Notes under the pieces: model-generated
The model's database searches: none
What the model saw: only the letters and a program-made list of their open reading frames with translations
Told to the model about the DNA's origin: nothing
Source of the DNA: Rhodobacter sp.
GTDB taxonomy: Bacteria > Pseudomonadota > Alphaproteobacteria > Rhodobacterales > Rhodobacteraceae
Assembly (NCBI GenBank): GCA_013821825.1
Contig: PNJK01000029.1
Coordinates: 1 to 40,031, forward strand
DNA: 40,031 nt
Reading direction: 5' to 3'
In this document: piece after piece, positions 28,358 to 35,146 of the stretch
How positions within the stretch are numbered: position 1 is the first letter of the stretch
Layout: the number at the start of each line of letters is the position of its first letter
Translations under genes and position numbers: made by a program

Positions 28358-29232
28358 GCCCTGGCCCCGAACAGCCCCTGCGGGCGAAACACCAGCACCA
28401 TGGCGACCAGCAGCGTCGCGATGATCTTGGCCAGCGTCGGCGTGAAGAACATCGAGATGGTGCCATCCGAAAGCCCGATCACCAGCGCCGCGATCAGCGT
28501 GCCGCGCAAGGACCCGAGGCCGCCGATGATCACCACGATGAATGACAACAGCAGTGGGTCGCCCCCCATAAGGTATTGCGCCTGCTGGATCGGCACGATC
28601 AGCACCCCGGCCAGTGCTGCCAGCCCAGCACCCAGCGCGAAGGTGCCCATGTAGACCAGGTCGACATTGATCCCGAAGGACCGCGCGGTGGTGCGGTCAA
28701 CTTGCGTCGCGCGCATGATCAGCCCGGCCTTCGTGCGCCGCATGAAGATCCACAGCGCCAGAAGGACAACCCCGGCGGCAAGGACGACGAAAAGCTTGTA
28801 GCCGGAATAGCCGAACCACGGCAGCTGGATGCGCCACTCGAACGGGGCCGGCACGGGGTTCGCGTTCGGACCGTAAAGGCTGAGCGTGGCCTGCTGGATC
28901 ATGTATAGCAGCCCGATGGTGGCGACGATGGTTGCCTCGGGGTCGTAGTGCAGCCGCTTCAGGATCAGCCCGTCCGCAGCAGCGGCCAGCGCCCCGACGA
29001 GGACGGGCGCGATGACCAGGGCCGCCACGAAACCCACCGCCGGCGGACCCGGCACGACCGAAGCCACGACCCATGCCAGAATTGCCCCCAGCATGTAGAA
29101 TTCGCCATGCGCCACGTTCACCACCCGCATGACGCCGAACACAAGGCTCAGCCCCGCCGCCGCCAGGGCAAGCACGGCCGCTGTGACAAGGCCCTCCATC
29201 AGGGCTAGGAGCAGGAAGGGTCCGAAGGCCAT
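28354..29232 (-). CDS. livH: Liv-type ABC transporter permease, LivH
   Basis: A 292-residue inner-membrane permease. The LivH pattern is clear: AAAGLSLVFGVMRVVNVAHG, FYMLGAILAW, the loop with TIGLLYMIQQATLSLYG, RATQVDRTTARSFGINVDLVY and the end GLSDGTISMFFTPTLAKII. The ATG at 29232 gives the normal N-terminus; the frame runs on upstream into the repeat-rich gap, which makes a longer protein unlikely. It is translationally coupled to livM. The 186 bp between it and the binding-protein gene holds two strong hairpins. Confidence 0.93.
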   Translation of the reverse strand: MAFGPFLLLALMEGLVTAAVLALAAAGLSLVFGVMRVVNVAHGEFYMLGAILAWVVASVVPGPPAVGFVAALVIAPVLVGALAAAADGLILKRLHYDPEATIVATIGLLYMIQQATLSLYGPNANPVPAPFEWRIQLPWFGYSGYKLFVVLAAGVVLLALWIFMRRTKAGLIMRATQVDRTTARSFGINVDLVYMGTFALGAGLAALAGVLIVPIQQAQYLMGGDPLLLSFIVVIIGGLGSLRGTLIAALVIGLSDGTISMFFTPTLAKIIATLLVAMVLVFRPQGLFGARA

Positions 29233-29289
29233 CAGTCGTCCCGCTGGTTGCGTGCAACAGGCCATCCGGTTTCGCAGCAGGTCGCCTCG

Positions 29290-29309
29290 CCTCCCCCCTT
29301 GCGGGGAGG
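29290..29309. repeat. GC-rich hairpin, gap between binding-protein gene and livH
   Basis: A 7-bp stem CCTCCCC and GGGGAGG with a 6-base loop. Together with a second hairpin at 29363-29386 it fills the gap. C/G-only palindromes of this kind recur between genes in many alphaproteobacteria, as I remember it. They may slow or partly end transcription. Confidence 0.5.
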
Positions 29310-29362
29310 GGCTGGTGGTGGGGGCCCCGGCAGCATACCGAAAGGCCGCCCCCCCTCCCTGA

Positions 29363-29386
29363 CCCTCCCCCACAACGGGGGGAGGG
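29363..29386. repeat. GC-rich hairpin after the substrate-binding-protein gene
   Basis: A 9-bp stem CCCTCCCCC and GGGGGAGGG around a loop of six bases, 33 bp after the stop codon of the binding-protein gene on the minus strand. It could stabilise that part of the message, so that the binding protein is made in excess over the permeases. It has no T-run. Confidence 0.5.
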
Positions 29387-29418
29387 AAGCGCTTGGTGCC
29401 CTGGGCTTCATCTTCGCC

Positions 29419-30693
29419 CTAGAACGCCATCGTCGTGTAGTCGACCGCATCCCCATAGGCGCCATCGGCCATCGAGGTCTGATGCACGCGCACCAGTTTG
29501 CCGCCCTGCACCTGGCTGATGTTCTGGGTGCCAAAGACCTGATGGGTCTTGCCGTTGAAGACCTTGGCGCCCTGCGGACGTTCGATGCCATAAGGCAGAT
29601 CGGTCATAGCCTCCATCGCTTCGACGAACTTCTGCCGGTCGGCCGGCCCGGTATAGCCCGAGGCCTCCATCCCTGCCTTGATCGCGAACAGCGTCTCCCA
29701 GGTAGAGAACATGTGGGAATAGGTTGCGATGTCCGCCGCGTCGCTGACCGATGCGCCGTTGTCATCGACCCCGACGGCGGCGCGATAGGCGTCCTCGTGT
29801 TCTCCCGCATCCGCAGGCTTGACCCGGTTGTGCGCCTCCCAGAAATGCGAGCCTTCGAGGAATTCCAGGCCGGGGGTGGCGGTATCCACGGCTTCAAGGC
29901 TGTCGATGAAGCCGAAGAACTGCGGCTTGGCACCAGTGCCGTAGAACTCTCCCAGTTCCTTGACGAAGGTCAGGACAGCGGGGCCGACCATGACGTGATA
30001 AAGGACCTCGGTCTCCGCCGGGATCTGCGGGAGGTAGCGGGTAAAGCTGGTTTCGGTAGGCGGAATGGCGATCTGGGCGATCACCTCGCCGCCCTGCGCG
30101 GCCATAGCGGCGGTGAAGAAATCGCGGTGGTCGTGGCCGAAGGCGAAGTCCGGGAAGATCATCGCGACCTTCTTGCCAAGGTTCGCCGAGACCCACGGCG
30201 CCATTGCGGTAATCTGGCTGCGGACATCGGTGATGCCGGGCTGCATCGTCCAGCGGTTCAGGATGCCCGAAGCGACATGGTAGCCTTCCGAGCACACGAG
30301 ATACGGCACCTTCAATTCGCCCGCGCGCGGGGCGGAGGCGATGACAACGTTGCTGAAGAGCGTTCCCATCACCACGTCGGAGCCGTCCGACTGGGTCAGC
30401 TTGTCGACCACTTCCGGGCCGCGCTTGGGGTCGGTCCCATCATCCTCGAACAGGATCTCCACGGGCCGCCCGGCGATTCCGCCGCCGTCGTTTATCAGCT
30501 TCAGCGCGGCCTGCGCGGTACGTTCGTACCAGCGACCATACGAGGCGCCGATCCCGGTGCGGTGCAGCTGGAAGCCGATCTTGATCGGCGCGGCCTGCGC
30601 GCCGACGTAACCCGGCAGCGCCGCGGTCAGAAGGCCGGCGCCCCCGGCCATCAGAAGCCCGCGGCGGGTGGGATGAAGCAGCGTGTTCGTCAT
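29419..30693 (-). CDS. ABC transporter substrate-binding protein, Liv (Peripla_BP_6) type
   Basis: A 424-residue periplasmic binding protein. The N-terminus carries a twin-arginine signal (TRRGLLMAGGAGLL) with a cleavage site near GYVGAQA. The mature part has the Peripla_BP_6 start, IKIGFQLHRTGIGASYGRWY, then GGIAGRPVEILFEDDGTDP. GGAG lies ten bases before the ATG. It belongs to the group of amide or aromatic-acid binders rather than the classic LivJ, going by its Tat signal and context; I cannot name the ligand. The gene follows the 12-TM protein after 80 bp and leads the transporter block. Confidence 0.9.
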   Translation of the reverse strand: MTNTLLHPTRRGLLMAGGAGLLTAALPGYVGAQAAPIKIGFQLHRTGIGASYGRWYERTAQAALKLINDGGGIAGRPVEILFEDDGTDPKRGPEVVDKLTQSDGSDVVMGTLFSNVVIASAPRAGELKVPYLVCSEGYHVASGILNRWTMQPGITDVRSQITAMAPWVSANLGKKVAMIFPDFAFGHDHRDFFTAAMAAQGGEVIAQIAIPPTETSFTRYLPQIPAETEVLYHVMVGPAVLTFVKELGEFYGTGAKPQFFGFIDSLEAVDTATPGLEFLEGSHFWEAHNRVKPADAGEHEDAYRAAVGVDDNGASVSDAADIATYSHMFSTWETLFAIKAGMEASGYTGPADRQKFVEAMEAMTDLPYGIERPQGAKVFNGKTHQVFGTQNISQVQGGKLVRVHQTSMADGAYGDAVDYTTMAF

Positions 30694-30773
30694 GTCCGTC
30701 TCTCCACTGTTGCGGCCTATCGTTGGGCCATTGCACCTATCAGGGGCCTGCGCCCCGGAATTGTCCAGTCTTT

Positions 30774-32174
30774 TCATCCGGTTCTGGCTGTGGACAAGAG
30801 CCAGAGACCAAGCACCGTGTATGCCACCATCAGGATCGACATCGGCAGATGCGCCAGGGGCCGCGCGCCCGGCCCGGCCAGCTTGAGCCCCAGGATCACC
30901 GCAAGAAGATGCGCGCCAAGGATGGCCGCGAACTGCGCCCCGTAGATCAAGGGCATCACGCGGGGGTCTGACAGAAAGCCGAAAGAGACATAGAAAGGCG
31001 GCAACCCCAGCCAGCTTTCACCCTGAAACAAGGGATCGTTCAGCGCAGCGAGGGTATATTGCCCGGCGGTCAGCAGCATCACCAGATAATGCGCTGCATG
31101 ATAGCCCGCCGCGATGGCGAGGAACGACAGCATCACCGGTCCGGTGGCAAACCCGCCACCCACGCGACGGCCGAGCGTGATTGCAGCAAGGATCAGACCC
31201 AGCGTCAGCACCCAGACCGCCAGCAGCCCCACCGTGTTCACCCCCATGACCGCGCTGCGGCCGGTCGGCTCCAGCGGGTTCTCGCCGATCAGCCCCAGCC
31301 ACCAGAAGGTTTCGGCCAGCCCGTCGAAGGTGAGAGCGGCGAGCGCCAGGCTGACAAAGACAACTGCCGAGGACGACAGTGCTGCCATCTGCAGCACCTG
31401 CGTCCCGGGCCAGCCGCGCATCAGGCGGGCGCGGGGTCCGGTGATCTCCAGCCAGAAGGGGGCAACCTTTGCGACAAGGCCGAAAAGCACAGTCAGGAAC
31501 TCACCCTGGGCCAGCCAGTCCTCGCCCTCCAGCACCGCCAGCGTGAAGATCACCAGCCAATAGGCCAGCGCGACTTGTGCAAGCACGGCCGGATCGTCGG
31601 GGTAAAGCGAGACCATCTGGAACCAGACGAACCCTGCGTAACCCAGCACGGCGGGCCAGTGTCCGATGCGCGCAAGACCGATGGAACCCGTTCTGGCCAG
31701 CAGGGCTCGGGCGATCCTGACCAGCCCGGTCCAGGGATTCAGTGGGCGCCAGAGATTGCCGAAAAGCATCGACCCCAGCGGCACCGCGATCCAGACCCCG
31801 GTCCAGAAAATCAGCGTCATCAGGTTGTGCATCGGGTCACGCTCGCCGAAAAAGCCGACAAAGATCAGGCCCAGAAAGCCAAGGAAGGCGAGGTAGGAGG
31901 TCAGCGTCTCGGGCAGGAAGACAGGGCGCTCCCACACCAGGCGCGGCGCCATGACCGGCAGGCGGTGCGCCAAGGCGCCAAGAAGGGCGGTCAGACCCAC
32001 GGTCAGGGCGGCGGCGGTGATGTAGTGCCCGGTGGGCAGGGTCAGAATGACCGAGGGCGGCAGCGCGCAGGCAAAGGCAATGCCGGGGAAAAGCGCCAGA
32101 CCGACACCCGCAGTACCAAGAATCTTTGAAAATTCCTGGCAAAATCCATCGAGGGATCTCGGTCCCTGCCTCAC
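30774..32174 (-). CDS. Polytopic membrane protein of unknown function (about 12 TM)
   Basis: A 466-residue protein with about twelve hydrophobic segments, for example near residues 18-36, 42-68, 90-109, 115-137 and 165-185, up to the last at about 440-462. The conserved-looking loop GFFGERDPMHNLMTLIFW and the RPLNPWTGL stretch recall a family of bacterial membrane proteins sometimes annotated as fenitrothion hydrolase; this is from memory and unproven. No known transporter signature is seen. The ATG overlaps the stop codon of the DUF1185 gene (ATGA), so translation is coupled and a role in the same pathway is likely. It could be a permease or a membrane part of an electron-transfer or uptake step. 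Confidence 0.7.
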   Translation of the reverse strand: MRQGPRSLDGFCQEFSKILGTAGVGLALFPGIAFACALPPSVILTLPTGHYITAAALTVGLTALLGALAHRLPVMAPRLVWERPVFLPETLTSYLAFLGFLGLIFVGFFGERDPMHNLMTLIFWTGVWIAVPLGSMLFGNLWRPLNPWTGLVRIARALLARTGSIGLARIGHWPAVLGYAGFVWFQMVSLYPDDPAVLAQVALAYWLVIFTLAVLEGEDWLAQGEFLTVLFGLVAKVAPFWLEITGPRARLMRGWPGTQVLQMAALSSSAVVFVSLALAALTFDGLAETFWWLGLIGENPLEPTGRSAVMGVNTVGLLAVWVLTLGLILAAITLGRRVGGGFATGPVMLSFLAIAAGYHAAHYLVMLLTAGQYTLAALNDPLFQGESWLGLPPFYVSFGFLSDPRVMPLIYGAQFAAILGAHLLAVILGLKLAGPGARPLAHLPMSILMVAYTVLGLWLLSTARTG

Positions 32175-32752
32175 CGCAAGCCGTCCTCCCCCTTGACCTG
32201 ATCAATCTCGAGCCCGCCCATCCGGCTGTGCACCCTACCACCCCGCGCCATGGCGAGCGCGAACAGCACCTCGCCCGACCGGGGCCCATCGGCGCAGGCG
32301 ACGGTGATCACGTCGAAGCGCGACCGGACATAGGCGGCGTTCAGATGGCCAAGGGGGATATCAAGCGTCGCCCCCATGCCGCCGACCTTCATCGCGCTTG
32401 GCACGATGGCGCGACACTCGCCCAGCCGCTCGCGCATCCCGTAACCCCCCGCGACATGCCAGAGCGCACCGTGTTCGCTTTCGCCGCGCTCGCCCACGAC
32501 CGCACCCTTGCCATAGGCGTCGATCCCGGCACGCCCGCCCAGCGCCGTGACCAGCCGGTCGGTCAGCTGCAGCGCCAAGGGTTTCAGAGCGTCCATCGCC
32601 GGTTGCAGGTCAGGTTCGTATCGGCCCGCGAAAGGGTTGGCGCAGATCGCATAGATCGCGCCCCGCAGTGGTGGCGGGGTCACCAAGGGACCCCCTTCGT
32701 GCAGGATTTCCTCGATCTGCACCACGATCTTGCGAAGGGCAAACTCAGTCAC
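32171..32752 (-). CDS. DUF1185 (amino acid synthesis family) protein
   Basis: A 193-residue protein of the family named amino acid synthesis (DUF1185), known from structures but without a proven reaction. It starts MTEFALRKIVVQIEEILHEG and has the family pattern AGRYEPDLQPAMD, GIDAYGKGAVVGE, GESEHGALWHVAGG and PSAMKVGGMGATLDIPLGH. The last third is YVRSRFDVITVACADGPR. It overlaps the UPF0280 gene by 8 bp and the membrane protein gene by 4 bp. Family members often occur in clusters with 6-hydroxynicotinate-reductase-like and UPF0280 genes, as I remember. An enzymatic role on a small cyclic or acidic intermediate is inferred from context. Confidence 0.85.
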   Translation of the reverse strand: MTEFALRKIVVQIEEILHEGGPLVTPPPLRGAIYAICANPFAGRYEPDLQPAMDALKPLALQLTDRLVTALGGRAGIDAYGKGAVVGERGESEHGALWHVAGGYGMRERLGECRAIVPSAMKVGGMGATLDIPLGHLNAAYVRSRFDVITVACADGPRSGEVLFALAMARGGRVHSRMGGLEIDQVKGEDGLR

Positions 32753-33725
32753 GCGCCACCTCCCCTTCCGGCACGGCCAGCGCCCCGGTCATCTGCACCT
32801 CACCCTGCAGGAAAAGTGCCGCGCCTTCAATGAGGCCTCTTTGCCGGAACCCTTCGGCAGCCTGCAGACCCGCCACCAGCGCCCTGCCCCGGTCATCTGC
32901 CGAAAACGGCGGCACCGCGGTGGTCGCCAGCCGGTCGCCAAGATCGCTGTCGGCCGCCACCGTGCGCGCCGGGCAGCGACGGATGCCGGGATGGCCCGGC
33001 ACGTCCACCGCATTCGCGATCATCGTCGCCGCCGCATCCGCCATCGCCGCCGTCCTGGCCAGCACCGTCACTGAGTCGGCTACTCCCAGCGACAGGCTCC
33101 GTCCCCGCCATCCCGAGGTGGCAATGCCCCGCACCGGATTACCGGCACGCAACGTCACCCGGTCCATGCCCCCGGTCACCGCCAAGGCGCAGGTCAGGCT
33201 CTCGCCGGGCGCCAGCCACAGCGCAATATCGCCGCCATTGTTGACATAGGCCCGCCGCAGGCCCGCGCCGCGGATGGCCGCCAGAACTTCCTCGGCCACC
33301 GCGCCCGCCACCGCGGCCATCGGCGTGATGAAGGCCGGACGAAACGGCGCGACGGCCGCCGCCATGCGCCGCGCGATGCCACCCCTTACCGCTGCCGCTT
33401 CCGCCCGCAGCGCCGGAAGTTCTGCCACCAGTTCTTCCAGCATCGTATCAAATCGTCCAGCAGCCCGCGCATAGGCCGCCCGCACTGCCACCGCGTCGCC
33501 AAAGGCTTCCGCTACGATGTCGATCGGCCCCTGCTGCAGATGCAACCGCCCGTCCGGCAGCAATGCCGCCACCGCCCCCTTGGGCTTGCTCTTTTCAAAA
33601 ATGCTTCCGCCGGAGGCAGACCCGAGCCGGTTGGCGGGAACCGCCAGAGGCGAGACAGGCTCTTGCAGCCGCGCGCGCCTGCGCGGCTGCGCGATTTCAA
33701 GGGCATTGCTCACCGCGCGGGCCAT
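32745..33725 (-). CDS. UPF0280 (ApbE-like) family protein
   Basis: A 326-residue protein of UPF0280, a family in the superfamily of ApbE flavin transferases. Visible parts are GPIDIVAEAFGDA, TPMAAVAGAVAEEVLAAI, YVNNGGDIALWL, GIATSGWRGRSLSLGVADSV and AAMADAAATMIANAV. These match the ApbE core (NxGGD, TSG, ADA) in order. The ATG at 33725 overlaps the upstream gene by 16 bp; a GTG at 33713 overlapping by 4 bp is also possible. ApbE attaches FMN covalently to a Ser or Thr in target proteins. The upstream neighbour is related to an enzyme known to carry covalently bound flavin, so this protein may be its maturation factor. That is inference. Confidence 0.82.
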   Translation of the reverse strand: MARAVSNALEIAQPRRRARLQEPVSPLAVPANRLGSASGGSIFEKSKPKGAVAALLPDGRLHLQQGPIDIVAEAFGDAVAVRAAYARAAGRFDTMLEELVAELPALRAEAAAVRGGIARRMAAAVAPFRPAFITPMAAVAGAVAEEVLAAIRGAGLRRAYVNNGGDIALWLAPGESLTCALAVTGGMDRVTLRAGNPVRGIATSGWRGRSLSLGVADSVTVLARTAAMADAAATMIANAVDVPGHPGIRRCPARTVAADSDLGDRLATTAVPPFSADDRGRALVAGLQAAEGFRQRGLIEGAALFLQGEVQMTGALAVPEGEVARD

Positions 33726-35146
33726 GGCTCGACCTTTGCGGCTGTGGGGTATTCGCCACCCTCTTCGACGGATTGGTCCAGCGTGCGGATGCTCCCCGCA
33801 TGCCCGCCCATCGCCAGATAGGCGTCGCGCGACAGGGTGAACTCCAGTGGGGCGACTAGGGCGGGTGTCGGGACATAGCCGAAAGCCCCCTTCGGCAACC
33901 GGGAGACATCGACCATGAAAGTGATGCCGCCGCCGGGCCAGACGTAGGTTTCGGCCCCGCCAGAGGTCAGCCGCGTGATACCGCCCTGAACCGACCGGGT
34001 CAGCCGGACCGGGTTCTGCGTCACCCCGGCCCGCAACGACCCGCCTGCCCCGCCCATGAACAGAACCGTGCAAAGCGACGGCTCGCAATTCTCGTCGATC
34101 AGCTGGACGGTCTTCAGCAAGGCCTCCGGCAATTCCTGCCGCAGCGGCCTTAAGTCCTGATCCAGCACGTAGTAGGCGTATTGTTCGCCGGTGGTCGACG
34201 CCATCAGCAAGGTCAACCCGGCTCTGGCGCCCTTCTTCGGGTTCCAGTCGCCAAGGATCTCCAAAGGATCGGTCAGCTTTGTGCCACCCCAGCCCTGCCC
34301 AGGTTCGCTCACCCGGAAATACCGCCCGGGCGTCGAACGATGGCCCTTGATCTTGATCCCCGTCGGCTCCCAGCCCAGCACCTTGCCGGCCTGATGCTCG
34401 CTGACGACGCCGGTGATATGGTCATCGACCACGACCACCTCATCGACAAGCCCGCGCCACTGCGCGGCAAACATCCCGATCGTGGCCGAGCCGCAACCGA
34501 CCCGCATCCGACGCTCGCGCAGCCCGTCGACCACCGGCGCCTGCCCGGCCTGCACCACGACACGAGAGCCGCCTTCGATCTCCATCTCCACCGCCTCGCC
34601 ATTGCAAAGCGCCAGCAAGGCGGCACAGGTCAGGCGCCCCTCGGCCTTGCTGCCCCCGGTCAGGTGATGCACGCCCCCCAAAGACAACATCTGCGACCCG
34701 TATTCCGCGGTGGTCACATGGCCAACCGGCTCGCCCTCAACCCGGACCACTGCTCCTTCCGGGCCGAGGAACCGGTCGGTGTCGATCTTCACCTTGACTC
34801 CGCAATAGGAAAAGATCGCCTCGGTGACCACGGTGACCATGTCTGCCCCGTCCACCTTGCTGGAGATGATGAAGGGCGCGGGCTTGTAGTCGGGGTAGGT
34901 CGTCCCGGATCCGATCCCGGTCACGAAGGCATCGGCGGGAACAGGCGAGCCGTCCCAATCCCGCACAGCGAAAGGCACCACCCGTCCCCCCGCCTCGACA
35001 GCATGCGACAGCATCACCACCGGGTCGGTTCGCACGATCCGACCCGCCGCGTTGGCATAGCGGTCACAGGCACCGGTCTGGCCGGGGGCAATATAGCACA
35101 TCACCGGACAGGCATCGCAGCGGATCTTTTCCAGAGCCTCAGTCAT
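33710..35146 (-). CDS. 6-hydroxynicotinate-reductase-like Fe-S flavoprotein
   Basis: A 478-residue protein like 6-hydroxynicotinate reductase (Hnr) of Eubacterium barkeri. That enzyme uses ferredoxin to reduce 6-hydroxynicotinate to 1,4,5,6-tetrahydro-6-oxonicotinate, and has covalent flavin plus several Fe-S clusters. Here an N-terminal cluster motif is clear: Cys10, Cys13, Cys17 and Cys27 in RCDACPVMC and GACDRY. Further Cys are at 115, 174, 181, 218, 354 and 359. Other segments are GIGSGTTYPDYKPAPF, SLGGVHHLTGGSKAEG and MGGAGGSLRAGVTQNPVRL. It overlaps the hydroxylase gene by 4 bp. That the protein reduces a hydroxylated N-heterocycle follows from homology and from its neighbour; the true substrate may differ from nicotinate. 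Confidence 0.8.
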   Translation of the reverse strand: MTEALEKIRCDACPVMCYIAPGQTGACDRYANAAGRIVRTDPVVMLSHAVEAGGRVVPFAVRDWDGSPVPADAFVTGIGSGTTYPDYKPAPFIISSKVDGADMVTVVTEAIFSYCGVKVKIDTDRFLGPEGAVVRVEGEPVGHVTTAEYGSQMLSLGGVHHLTGGSKAEGRLTCAALLALCNGEAVEMEIEGGSRVVVQAGQAPVVDGLRERRMRVGCGSATIGMFAAQWRGLVDEVVVVDDHITGVVSEHQAGKVLGWEPTGIKIKGHRSTPGRYFRVSEPGQGWGGTKLTDPLEILGDWNPKKGARAGLTLLMASTTGEQYAYYVLDQDLRPLRQELPEALLKTVQLIDENCEPSLCTVLFMGGAGGSLRAGVTQNPVRLTRSVQGGITRLTSGGAETYVWPGGGITFMVDVSRLPKGAFGYVPTPALVAPLEFTLSRDAYLAMGGHAGSIRTLDQSVEEGGEYPTAAKVEPWPAR

